Of a stretch of 24,103 nucleotides of DNA, positions 1-9,225 are shown one piece after another. Below the pieces are notes generated by a model. The model was not told the origin of the DNA. It was given only the letters and a program-made list of their open reading frames with translations, and ran no database searches. The stretch comes from Cymbomonas tetramitiformis (taxonomy: Eukaryota > Chlorophyta > Pyramimonadophyceae > Pyramimonadales > Pyramimonadaceae), in contig LGRX02024781.1 in assembly GCA_001247695.2 (NCBI GenBank), forward strand, positions 1 to 24,103. Direction: 5' to 3'. Numbering within the stretch: position 1 is the stretch's first letter; each line of letters begins with the position of its first letter. The position numbers and the translations under genes are program-made.

Positions 1-341
1 AAGCACAACGCTTCCTCACTTTTATACCTACGTCACCCATCATCTTAGATGGTACCGCCATTGGGTTGTGAACCTGAGACGTAGGTTGAACGACCAGCAT
101 GGTAGTAACGACTAGTTCGTTCATGCTGCACATGCGAGTTCTGCGCATGCTGAAAGCTAAAGATGGTTCTTGGTTTGTTTCCAAGATGTATCTTTGCTTT
201 GCCATCTTCGAGTTCAATCATACGAACTCTTGATGACAGGGATGCCTGATGATATGACATAATCATCTGGCGACATGTACAGTCATCGTCGACCGTACCG
301 ACGACTGTCATAAATGTATGACGCGACTCGACCTGTACAGT

Positions 342-504
342 CATGATCGACCATACTGTCGACTGTCATAATAATATATGACATGACCGACTGTCATAAT
401 AATATATGACATGACATGACATGACATGACATGGTATGACAGGTATGACAGGTATGACACGTATGACATGTATGACACATGTGTCATCGGTCATAACCCT
501 GACA
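342..504. repeat. ATGAC-type short tandem repeat inside the LTR
   Basis: The unit GACTGTCATAATAATATATG occurs twice in a row and is followed by a run of ATGAC/TATGACAGG units. The complementary word GTCAT is mixed in, so the tract can fold on itself. The second LTR carries the same tract at about 11980-12139 with a slightly different unit number, as expected of a microsatellite. Confidence 0.7.
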
Positions 505-927
505 GATCTCCCCTCTTAAGAGAGTTGTGACCTCACAACGGCATACCTTTGTATATGTCTTTGATGTCTTTGTTGTTGTCGCTTCTTGCTGGTACCAGTC
601 TTCTTACACCGATTTGAGGCGTCCCTCATGGTGTTTTTAGGTTATTGGGGGGAACTGAGTCCACTTTAGTCCCTCACCTTAGGCATTTAGCCATACAGTC
701 CTTAGGATGTAGCCCACCTTTCCGGAAATCGTATCGTTGAGTGACGTTCCAAGGTTCAATGAAGAGCGTTTTCGCGATACAATCCTACGCTGGATTACCG
801 ATTGATCCACACGTTATCATGTATGTGCTAGACGATTCAAAGCATCCGAAGTCTACGTTACGGATTATTTGCGCTAGCCGTCGTCGCCTTTGCGCGATCG
901 ATGATCCCACGATTATAACGAATTATA
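505..927. other. About 0.42 kb present in LTR copy A and absent from copy B
   Basis: After the shared word CCCTGACA, copy A runs through about 420 bases before TCGAACGATTCTCGG resumes. In copy B the same two words are only a few bases apart (12132-12160). The extra DNA contains one unit of the 22-bp CAGTCCTTAGGATGTAGCCC repeat at 693-712. No open frame or terminal inverted repeat was found in it. It is either an insertion in copy A or a deletion from copy B. Confidence 0.6.
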
Positions 928-1483
928 TTCGAACGATTCTCGGCCTGATATAATGCACCCAACTCTTCCTCCCCTCCTTAAGCTACTTTGGAGGATCCTA
1001 GGCGGTGATGGGGAGCCCGATTTCGATAATAAACGAACAAAGGGGCTTGTTTTAATGCAAACGGAGTGGCCCTGCTTAACGGAATTGGACTTATAATCCT
1101 TTACCGGTCTGCTCAACTCCTCAATATTTTTGTCCAGTACGCACGCTTTGACGAACATCTATCGCGATGAGTGAGAATGAATTCGCCACGTACTAATGTG
1201 AAATTCGTTTTAGTTATGTGTGTCAAGCATAACTCAGGATCACAACTCCGTCCACCTCAGTTATCCGGTAGCGCGGATTTACTGGCCACAGAATCCGATG
1301 ACAAACCACGGTCTTGGCAAAGGTAGCATTAGCAGTTTTTTTCACAGATATTGGTACCCGCATATGCGTATCTGTGTAAGGGTATGATTTACACAAGGCT
1401 CACTACACCTTAGCAAGGAAGGATCAATTCCTGCTCCCGTCATATCAATTTGATGCAGGGTAAAAAATGTTAGGGATATATCC

Positions 1484-1562
1484 CTGCAGTTCTTGGGTTG
1501 CAGCCCATTGCACCGAAGGCGCATCGCAGTTCTTGGGATGCAGCCCTGCAGTTCTTGGGATG
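1484..1562. repeat. Clustered 22-bp repeat, locus 2
   Basis: Three to four units of GCAGTTCTTGGGATGCAGCC sit head to tail, with an inserted GCACCGAAGGCGCATC segment. The same arrangement, including that inserted segment, recurs at 5036-5099. A looser version occurs at 8525-8612 and a single unit at 693-712. The unit ends in a near-palindrome, GGGNTGCAGCCC. Confidence 0.7.
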
Positions 1563-1989
1563 CAGCCCTGATATATTTATACGACCGATGGATGAAAACC
1601 TCTTGGGTACATATTTCCACGGCTTGATTATTATTAGGTCGGCAATTATTGGCAAAAGTCATTGGCTATCAGCTTTTGACTCAGAAGCCACAATGTTATA
1701 GAAGCTGCGACCTATTGTGATCATATGCGGCAGTTATGCCTTCAGCATACGTAGACAATATGATTATGTGGAACTTATAATCCCACTTAAGTTGCATCAT
1801 GATAAATTTATCCAGGTGTTAACAAGTGTTCAGGATTTGATAAGGGGTTGACGCCCCACAAGCCAAAGGTCACTGTCTCATAAGGCTCGCCTCAAGTGTG
1901 CGGCTTTGAGGATTAGCGTTCTGGCGAGGCACAGTCATGATGCTTCCTAGTCCAAAGAGCTGGAAATGAGAGTGCTCAAGATATTCAAA

Positions 1990-2270
1990 GACAGGAAGGC
2001 TTTTGGTTGGCCAGTGTTACTGTCAAGATGCTTAACCTTGATGGAATGGCATTCGGATACAAACTGTGCAACCATGCATGTGACTTATGCATTGGTGTAT
2101 GACTTTGATGAATTGTCTCTTGTCATGAACCTGGAAGGAATGACGGCAATTTAGCTAGAGTGGCGGATTTACTCACTCGGCTTTGCTGTTTATGGAATTC
2201 GATGCCTGATGGCACAACTGGCAATCCTTTGCTCAGATGCTTTCCTCAAGACATTGGCAACAACTTGTGT
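1990..2270 (+). pseudogene. Decayed RNase H fragment of the chromovirus family (sense orientation)
   Basis: The + strand reads HEPGRND, then a short gap, then VADLLTR (codons at about 2166-2186), the end of a Ty3/Gypsy RNase H domain. Upstream GATGAATTGTCT matches the GATGAGCTCTCC that precedes the same domain in the better preserved copy on the - strand. Downstream CTCAGATGCTTTCCTCAAGACATTGG resembles the sequence following VADALTR there, read in short blocks. Stops and indels interrupt every frame, so this is a fossil. It lies opposite in orientation to the main copy. Confidence 0.5.
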
Positions 2271-2279
2271 GCCAGCTTC

Positions 2280-3630
2280 TCAAGATTTTGGGAGAAATCA
2301 TGGATCAACAATTTATGAATCAAAACACATGTATCAAGGTTGATTCAATGAATCCTTCAACTCTTGAATTTCGACAATCAGCATCCCAGGCTGTTGACGT
2401 CAAAGTGATGGTCGTAAGCTTATAATATAGCTTATTCACATTTAAAAAACCATCGTTCTCCTATGTCAGTGCCCCTACAATATGATAGAGCCGGAGAAAT
2501 GTGCATTTATGATTTCTTCATAATGAACTTTATGTGTCAATAAGTCAAATAAGACTTCATTTGATGTTTCAATCGGCATGATGCACCGTGTCATCAATTT
2601 TATGGCTGCTATACATAGATGCTGGAACTTTTGATAAGATCTTTAAGATGGCAAAGCAAAATCACATCCAAGCAAAATCACAATGATGTAAGGTGTGGCA
2701 GCTGTATGAAAATGAATGAATCTATACTCTTCCTCCCCCTCGCAAAAAGAGATGTATCAAACCAATCAGATGGTGATGGAGGATGTTATTCAATCATTAT
2801 GTTATGCGAATCAGACTGAGATTACTCATCGAATGCTTTAGAGGTAACAATGTCAATCTGAACATTGATTCTCTCTACTTCATATTGGCAATATGCCTGA
2901 CGTTTTTGAATGTGGCTAATGCCAGATGATGTCAAATGCAGTTGTTGGATTGCAGCTTACATACATTTGTCAATTCAGGGTCACTATAGTGTGCCCAACT
3001 TAGACAATGTTCTGGAAAATGATTGTCATGATGAACAAAGAAATCAGTGATGGAGAGTTACCGAAGTTAACTTTGGTATCGAAGCTAATGGAGAGTCAAT
3101 CAAGAAGTGTCCGTAATGACAACAACTTACTACTAGTTGTATTTTCGTAGTTGATGGATGGCTGACATGTCATTTTATTATGAATAGAACATGGCATTGC
3201 CTAGTGATATGTGTATATTCTTCAGCACATGATCACTTACAGTATCTCAATGGTGCCCATGTTATTATTGGGAAAACACTATTCAGAGACTTATTATGAT
3301 AAAGAAGTATGAATGATGAATGTGTCATTTCAATCCGATAGAATTGTGACTTGTTTTATGACTATAAAATTTCTGTCACTTTTCAGAATGAGGATGAACT
3401 GCGCTTGGAAACCGTATACAGATTGCGGGTTTTCCAAGACTTCGTGGCCTAATGGATGAGGCAACAAATTTCTAAATATTCCAGAATGAACTTTGAAAGA
3501 GTTTTCATTCCTTAATGAAGCATGCTTGTCTTATGTGCCAAAATGATATGAAATTACAAATATGGTGTCAATCTATATGTGGATGGTTTATACCATTGTA
3601 TATCCAACATCCACTGAGGACATTGTTTCT
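2280..3630. other. Unassigned AT-rich DNA, no gene seen
   Basis: Only short open frames (up to about 76 codons) occur on either strand, with no recognisable motif. A 16-bp word, AGCAAAATCAC with flanks, is duplicated at about 2653-2685. The stretch lies between two chromovirus fossils, so it may be unrecognisable retrotransposon remains. That is only an inference from position. Confidence 0.4.
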
Positions 3631-3633
3631 TAC

Positions 3634-3827
3634 GTCTTTTGGCTTCACGCTCAGCGTTTTTCTTATTCTGCAAGCGCCTCTTTGCTACTGCTACATCCGG
3701 AACGTTGTACCAGCTACGAAACTTGCTGGTAACTTCATCTTCTGAGCTTTCTTCATCCAAAAGCAAAACTGGCTTCAACATGTCTTGTTCTTTCATCGAG
3801 GACGAATCACACAGGGATGCAGCAGAC
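3634..3827 (-). CDS. Possible isolated exon with acidic and lysine/arginine-rich segments, function unknown
   Basis: On the - strand a pyrimidine-rich tract ending in ATGCTGCAG gives a convincing 3' splice site. It is followed by an open frame whose middle part reads LLLDEESSEDEVTSKF and then a basic stretch, AKRRLQNKKNAEREAKRRKK. A GTAAGA donor-like site follows at 3633. The acidic-then-basic composition is protein-like and differs from the flanking noise. The basic part vaguely recalls a bZIP basic region, but the invariant arginine and a leucine zipper are absent. It could be a nuclear-localisation-rich piece of a decayed retrotransposon Gag or an exon of an unrelated broken gene. No partner exon was found. 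Confidence 0.25.
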
Positions 3828-3939
3828 CTGCAGCATGAGAAGAAAATAAACAGCAAGAAAGTCACTATGCAAAATCACCACTGAAGGAGATGACTTTCAT
3901 CATAGGGTGGTATATTGGTTGTTTCATATGACACATAGA

Positions 3940-4395
3940 AGATATGAATAATTCGAAGAGAATTTTGGGATAAATATCCCAAAAACAGGATTGGCTGTGC
4001 TTGATTGCTCTATGCCCAAGAATGACCGAAGAGATTGCTTGCCATTTTTCAGCCATATAGCGTGGAGGCTGCTTAACAACGGTTGGGTCATAAGCTAAAT
4101 AGCTATGCAGCTATGTCGGAGGCTGAATAGCCATGATTGCACAGACTCTGTCTTTTTATGATGAATAGACCTCTGAGAAATGGTGTCTAAAAAATTCAAT
4201 TGACAACAACTCAACCTTTTGGTATGATGTAGAGCTGATGATCTTTGTTGCACTTCAATTGTTTATTGTGCACTAATGAAATGCCTCGTGATATATACTG
4301 TAATCTCACAGAATAGGCATTGCTCAATGGCGACATGATCAGATATGTAATGATCAATGAAGACAAGATGGTTGGTATGGCTCATTCAGTAGGCA
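3940..4395 (-). pseudogene. Decayed chromovirus reverse transcriptase fragment
   Basis: The + strand here is alignable with 18300-18700 of the better preserved copy. ATGCCCAAGAATGACCGAAG is shared exactly (4012-4031 and 18377-18396), and GAGGCTGCTT plus GCCATGA follow in the same order. The block around 4345-4375 corresponds to the FMDD active-site region. It therefore covers the RT palm through the thumb (SFLGMVGQ) region on the - strand. Frameshifts and substitutions throughout make it non-functional. The next fossil (4420-4815) is the 3' end of the same family, so RT lies on the wrong side of the integrase end, showing rearrangement. Confidence 0.65.
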
Positions 4396-4419
4396 TAATT
4401 ACCTCAAAGAGATGCCAAT

Positions 4420-4815
4420 ACACGGATACATATCAAGACATAAGGGCAATAGGCTTATTGCATAGCCTTCAAGGCAGCTAGCATTTATGCTGCATTGGTC
4501 AGCTCAATGGCTTTGACCTTTCTAGGTGTTGTACTCAGGCCGTGGCCTGCATATTGCATTGAGTAATCTTGACACCTTTAATGATCCAATCAGATGATAT
4601 GTATGGAGTATCAAGAATGGTTGTGCTTGCCCTTTCCAATGATCATCGGTGGCAGAGGCTATAGTGCTTGCACCGTGTCAGTATACAATTCTAGTCTGGA
4701 TACATGCTAGACCAGATGTATACAATGTCTAGGTCTTCAAAATCAAGCTCATATGAATGTCATGGCTGATGTATGTGTCAACTTTCATGGAGTTTTGCAT
4801 GGTTTGACTGTATAT
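4420..4815 (-). pseudogene. Decayed chromovirus integrase C-terminus and chromodomain
   Basis: This block aligns with 12782-13165, the end of the preserved pol. Shared words include CTGCATTGGTCAGCTC, GGCAGAGGC and CTGGATACA in the same order and on the same strand. It spans the 3' untranslated edge, the chromodomain and part of the integrase tail. It lacks the 11-nt CAGTAGTAGTA-type insertion that breaks the chromodomain in the main copy, so that insertion is secondary. Many small indels make it a pseudogene. Confidence 0.65.
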
Positions 4816-4855
4816 AGTCAGGCTTACCACAACAAAAACAATGATGCAACTTACT

Positions 4856-4902
4856 TGTTTTATTATTTGTCTTTATTATTTATTATTTATTATTTATTTG
4901 GT
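4856..4902. repeat. TTATTTA microsatellite
   Basis: A run of TTATT and TTATTTA units on the + strand. It lies between the chromovirus fossil and a block (4932-4955) containing CTTCCCCCCTCAAGGAAGTG. A close relative of that block stands at 8425-8450. Confidence 0.7.
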
Positions 4903-5035
4903 TTTTAGTTGTATTTCTAGCTTATCATCTTCCCCCCTCAAGGAAGTGTATTGCTAGGCGGTTGTCAAGCGCCGTTCAAATACAACAGAGGTCCGACCTC
5001 TATGTGATGACGTGGAAGCTTTCTATGAAGCTGGA

Positions 5036-5099
5036 TAGCAGTTCTCGGGTTGCAGCCCCTTGCACCGAAGGTGCATTGCAGTTATTGGGATGCAGCCCG
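5036..5099. repeat. Clustered 22-bp repeat, locus 3
   Basis: GCAGTTCTCGGGTTGCAGCC is followed by TTGCACCGAAGGTGCATT and a second unit, GCAGTTATTGGGATGCAGCC. The whole block of about 60 bp is nearly the same as 1484-1542. It is followed by TCCACGTCATTAGCGTGGGT, which has a relative at 7471-7490. Confidence 0.7.
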
Positions 5100-5247
5100 A
5101 GTCCACGTCATTAGCGTGGGTCATATAGTACCCAAGCATGTGCTGTGTATATACAACACTACCCTCCAGCGGCGAAGTGGCTTGCTATTACCATCATCGT
5201 ATGCTGTGGGATATCAATATATGATCAGAGAGCATGGATATATATAT

Positions 5248-5292
5248 CAAGGTACGGCTTACGCGGAGGCGATTTGAGACAAAAGTGTCAGA
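5248..5292 (+). repeat. Left terminal inverted repeat
   Basis: It pairs with 7279-7323 in inverse orientation. The core shared without mismatch includes ACGCGGAGGCG and TTTGAGACAAAAGTGT. Confidence 0.8.
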
Positions 5293-5882
5293 GCTCAAAA
5301 TCGCGAGATACAGGCGATTAAAGTTTAGGTTGTGGCTTAGGGCAGAATTGGGGTTGTGACGAATCCACGCGACACAACCATCCTATGGCCAAATCCAATA
5401 TCTCATGATCCCCTATCGCGACAGTGCCCTGTGAGACGACCCAAACTCGAGCATGGACACATGTTACAGTCCGATCAAAAGAATTGCGACGGCTGAAATT
5501 GGTCCAGAAAACAGCAAATATTAAATATGAGCTATCTGAAGCAAAATATTCCTACCGTATCCATCTTCCATCCCTACTATTGGCGAGTAGAGGTCTGAAA
5601 TATCAGACGTCCGACATGTCTGTCGATGTGGCGCAATAAACTGCCGTTTTTTACTATTAGTCTAATGCTCTATAATTTGATCCATCTTGACCGTAAACAA
5701 AAATTATTATAATGTTTGATTCAATCCTGTGTACAGTAATAAAGCGATCGCGGGTGGCGTACGCTGCATTTGGTATGGAATGGCATTTATACAAAGCTTT
5801 TGGGTCAAGTAAGATTGCGAGAGTGAGAGACGCTAACCTTCTTAACCTGGACAGCGCCCCGTAAGTTACTCTCCAGCGGCTG

Positions 5883-5916
5883 CTGTTTTCGGTATACTCG
5901 CGTATACCAAACACAG
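5883..5916. repeat. Strong hairpin inside the TIR element
   Basis: Arms CTGTTTTCGGTATAC and, on the opposite strand, CTGTGTTTGGTATAC flank a TCGC loop. The 15-bp stem has two mismatches, and the inner seven pairs (GGTATAC/GTATACC) are perfect. Confidence 0.7.
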
Positions 5917-6015
5917 CATAACTTTGCATATGAGTTCTAATACGTGTTAGAAACAACATATTTTTTGCGCGAGCAAGATCCGTGCAGTAATCAGGATGCT
6001 GAACGGTTCTTGTGA

Positions 6016-6041
6016 GGGTAGGGGGGGGTAATGGGCGTGGG
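6016..6041 (+). other. Potential G-quadruplex
   Basis: Four G-tracts (GGG, G8, GGG, GGG) are separated by TA, TAAT and CGT, which meets the classic G3+N1-7 pattern. A second, single run of about ten G lies near 6544-6553. Confidence 0.6.
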
Positions 6042-6465
6042 TCGAGCCAGCCATCTCGACTCACGCCCAGCAGAGACGCATACAGCACTGCACAACATGT
6101 CACATATATCACATACGCATATGCAACATATTTTGAGCAGCTCACAGTGCGCCGTTACCTCTAGCGGAAACGCGGATGGCAACCGCGTCCACATTTCCGC
6201 AAGGATTTATTCCATCCGCGCTCTCGCCTGCAAGCGAGTATGCGCATGGGATGAGGGGAGCGTTAGCAAAAATAGTATTTCGTATGCGTTATCTTTCCGG
6301 AATAAATTGCACAGAGTGAACAGTCAGCCACACATTTCGCAGTGGGCTGACGCATTCATTTGGGTAAAGCGGGCAGAATTTCAGGATTTTGAAACCTCCA
6401 AAGATGCGATATACGTTATCATCCTAGGCGAAACGGGTACCAACCCACTCAGTATGATTATGTGA
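6031..6465 (+). CDS. Unrecognised 144-codon open frame within the TIR element
   Basis: It opens with ATG in the G-rich tract and ends TGA. The product has no motif I recognise: no zinc-binding cluster, no DDE-like acidic pattern, no obvious membrane segment. The opposite strand has an overlapping 162-codon frame (5657-6145), so either may be chance in a CpG-richer stretch. No ribosomal or splice context supports expression. It is recorded only because it is the longest + strand frame in the element interior. Confidence 0.1.
   Translation: MGVGRASHLDSRPAETHTALHNMSHISHTHMQHILSSSQCAVTSSGNADGNRVHISARIYSIRALACKRVCAWDEGSVSKNSISYALSFRNKLHRVNSQPHISQWADAFIWVKRAEFQDFETSKDAIYVIILGETGTNPLSMIM
6164..6200. 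repeat. Interrupted palindrome
   Basis: Outer arms GCGGAAA/TTTCCGC and inner arms ACGCGG/CCGCGT form a stepped stem around GATGGCAA-type loop bases. A further CTCGC-CTGCAA-GCGAG hairpin lies about 30 bases downstream, near 6224-6240. Confidence 0.55.
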
Positions 6466-7278
6466 TAATATTTAATAGCAATAGGATACTTAGATTAATA
6501 CATAATCTTAGAGATCTTTACTTCACTGGGCGGGGCACACTGCGGGGGGGGGAAGCGTTCCGGCTTACTTCAAATTGCATATTTAACAAATAACAATTAA
6601 GCAAGGAGATTGTTCAAAACGACAGTCCATTGCAACCAGCAGAGGTCAGACAGACACAGAGGTCATGGTCAGACGCAAGCACGCAACGCGAAAAGCCACC
6701 GACATGTGACTGTGAAACGCAAGATTAAACAAGGATATTATACAAAATTTATTGAACGGTTCAGATGGAGTGATTTAAGTCCTAGAATTACGGGGCTGTG
6801 GGGCATGCGTGGGGTCTGCCACGTCATAACTTTAGGATGGGACGCAATTTTCGTGACCAAGATCTTCACGGCATCTTTATATTTTTTATTCCCTGCATCG
6901 CGGCCAGATTATTGGTTTAAAATTATGCAACAGTTTTTCATTGGATCAGATGAGTGACAAGGCAGTTTTTCTCGACAGAGGTCGCGAAAGCCTATGGGGT
7001 CACTTCACGCGTACTCGTACTCCAGACCAGTGCAGAGTAAATCTACGGTCGTGACGATTTTACCGATAGACGATTTCGCGATCTCGCAATTCTCTCGCGA
7101 CTCGCGTTTTCAGTTCGAGGTTTCAAGTTACAATTATTGTTACAGGTTGAGACTTATATAGGCGGTAACGATTAAAACCCCCACGCTTACAGCACCCCAA
7201 AAAAAATTCGGGTGAAAAAATCCTTGAACACACGTATTATTTTGACATGTTCGCACCGGAATATCAAAAAAAAAAAAA

Positions 7279-7323
7279 TCTCACACTTTTGTCTCAAACC
7301 GCCTCCGCGTTAGCCATACCTTG
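7279..7323 (-). repeat. Right terminal inverted repeat
   Basis: It is the inverse of 5248-5292. Immediately inside it is a poly-A run (about 7266-7278), and outside it ATATATG. Confidence 0.8.
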
Positions 7324-8425
7324 ATATATGTACCATGTTTGTCAATATCGGAGAGACTATGTCTTCTTTAAAATCCTCATGACTATATGTATAATGGTGC
7401 TATACTGATGTCAACACCTTTACTCTGAGTGATTTATTGATTTCAGATGTGATGTCGTGGCAAAAATATATGTCCACGTCATTGGCACGAGTCATGTTGT
7501 GTCCATGCATACACGATCTTAGCGCAGGTCACAATACAGTGCCCGAGCATACGCGATTTTAGCGTAGGTCACATTGTGCCTCCATTTATTACATCTGAGA
7601 ATATCTGTTACTCATCTTTGTGAGTCTAGACAGCATTGTGCTGATTGCAATGCTTTCTCTGGTGACTTATATATCACAGATTATACCAATGTGGTGATCA
7701 GTCCAGTGCAATATTTTGTCACCGGAATGTACAGGGATTGTGAATGATTGCAATCCAGCCGGAGGAATAATCTCTACAGCTATTCTGTACTAATGAATTC
7801 ATTGGAGTTATACTCATTCGACGATTCAAAACCCATGTCATTTGTAGTAATGACAACTCACATGGATATATAGGGTTTTTATCAGAATGCTTTTATGTGA
7901 TGTCAACATTTATGAACAATTCACTTGCATCTCAGGACAAAAGAGTTACGCTTGGAAGGTTTTGCATGGTGGTCACCAACAGTTATCAGCTGTTATTCGG
8001 GTGCCAAATTCTGCCTTCAACACTAGGACTATATCAACCAGTCTTACAGCGATGCACTTGTCCGTCCCACTCTTATGAACGGCTATAGTGCCAAAGTGCA
8101 TCAGGTGGGATATATATATATATACATTATATAACTATCATCTTCTGATCCAGGAAATGCAATTAAGCATGGTATCAGGTTATATGTTATGTATATAGTT
8201 CAGCATTCCAAACTTACTCGAGAATGTAAATGCTTGAACAAGAGTCAACTTATAGTCATTGGAATATAGTTTCCCATCCGAGTTTACACTTTATTAGTGA
8301 TGGTGGATTCAACGTTGTACAGATTTCAACGTTATTTGTGGATGCAGTGATTTTATCAAAAGCAATCCATCAGAAATCACCAGATCGGAATATGAAATAG
8401 ATATGTGTGAATCCTATCCACCTTC
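7324..8425. other. AT-rich spacer with a short direct repeat, no gene seen
   Basis: The only structure seen is a tandem pair near 7512-7572, GCATACACGATCTTAGCGCAGGTCACA followed by the similar GCATACGCGATTTTAGCGTAGGTCACA, at a period of about 39 bp. Before it stands TCCACGTCATTGGCACGAGT, related to 5101-5120. A short TA run lies at about 8109-8124. Open frames of up to 63 codons show no motif. Confidence 0.45.
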
Positions 8426-8612
8426 TTCCCCCCTTGAGGAAGTGTGAATACATAGGCAGTCAGTTGTTTATATACTTTATAGCTTATAGCTTATAGCTTG
8501 CAGTCCTTATAGAAAGCAGCTCATACAGTTTTAGGGTTGCAGCCCTACAGTCCTTGGGTTGTAGCCCTGCAGTTTTTGGGTTGTTGCCCTACAGTTTTAG
8601 AGTTGTTGCCCA
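8425..8612. repeat. Clustered 22-bp repeat, locus 4
   Basis: A leading block CTTCCCCCCTTGAGGAAGTG parallels 4932-4951. After three TTATAGC units come four divergent copies of CAGTNNTTGGGTTGNAGCCCTA between about 8525 and 8612. The order (CCCCCC block, then the 22-bp repeat) is the same as at 4932-5099, so these are two diverged copies of one larger unit. Confidence 0.65.
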
Positions 8613-8699
8613 TAGTATTATCATGTCTATGATGATTTAGCATGATATAATAATGCCAAAAAACCAAGTTTTTCGAAATAAAACTGGCATTTTTGGGCA

Positions 8700-9225
8700 T
8701 ATATAGTTACAGTGGCCCTGTTACTCAATACAGTGTTTAGGGTGTTACTTGATATCAGTAACCCTAATACAGGTAAAAAATAAGCAGTATAACGTTTTTG
8801 CAAAGATTTTTAAGCAAAACTGCATTTAATACTTACATAAACGTAAAGTGTTTTTTAGGAGGTACGTTACACCCCTGTTACACACATTTAAGTTTAGGGT
8901 TGTTACAGGGCGTTACACATGCTGCATAAATCAAGGATTGTTATTTGATATATAAATATTCATTTTAGCAAAAAAAATCAATCCGAAATTTTCAAAATGT
9001 TGTTTTACGTATTTAACGTAGAGCATTTTGAACGATTTATTGCCATAGCAATAGCGTTACCCATATATATTCAACACCTAATATTTTAGGGTGTCACACT
9101 GATATGACATGTGTCATTATGATTTTCTGATACCTTAATAGGTATAAAATCATAATCTTACATAAAATGGGCACACATTTTTCATTTTGAAATTAAACGT
9201 GGAGCTTTTTCACCATTTTATAGCT
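8700..9225. repeat. Diverged tandem array, about 180 bp unit, three copies
   Basis: TTTAGGGTGTTAC-like words occur at 8736, 8893 and 9085. A second marker, AAACGTGGAGC-like, occurs at about 8839, 9015 and 9195. Both march through the region in the same order at roughly 155-195 bp spacing. An imperfect palindrome, TTAGGGTGTTAC...GTAACCCTAA, sits at 8737-8768. The copies are too diverged to be sure by eye. The TTTAGGG words are not a telomere tract. Confidence 0.4.

Larger units (their letters stand above)
1..1426 (-). repeat. Chromovirus LTR, copy A (left edge 2 bp outside the window, enlarged by an internal indel)
   Basis: This segment is repeated at 11639-12706. Positions 1-504 match 11641-12139 almost base for base, and about 928-1426 match about 12142-12706 with more differences. 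The copy at 11639 starts TGAAGCAC and ends GGATCA, a TG...CA pair, so in this copy the initial TG would lie just before base 1. In the - direction the LTR reads TGATCCTTCC...GTGCTTCA. A purine-rich stretch, the complement of 1427-1440, precedes it and could be a polypurine tract. The matching copy borders the pol 3' end, which is why the unit is called the chromovirus LTR. An alternative is a segmental duplication of two separate repeats. Confidence 0.6.
5248..7323. mobile_element. 2.08 kb DNA element with 45-bp terminal inverted repeats, probably non-autonomous
   Basis: The ends are inverted copies of each other with about 4 mismatches in 45 bases. The left end starts CAAGGTACGGCT and the right end, read inward on the - strand, starts CAAGGTATGGCT. 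Both then continue with ACGCGGAGGCG and TTTGAGACAAAAGTGT. ATATAT lies directly outside both ends, so the target-site duplication cannot be sized; TA or up to 6 bp of AT repeat would fit. The interior is richer in G+C and CpG than its flanks. It has open frames of up to 162 codons, none with a transposase motif I recognise. The superfamily cannot be assigned from the termini alone. Confidence 0.7.

Noticed and set aside
45..344. 99-codon open frame on the - strand, repeated at 11685-11984
   Set aside because: It lies entirely inside the duplicated LTR, so its conservation between copies is explained by the repeat. The product has no recognisable motif.
3640..3700. bZIP transcription factor basic region in the orphan exon
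   Set aside because: The invariant arginine at the expected spacing from the asparagine is missing, and there is no heptad leucine pattern.
8736..9100. Interstitial telomere sequence (TTTAGGG words)
   Set aside because: The words are single and about 155-195 bp apart, never tandem, so they are not a telomere tract.
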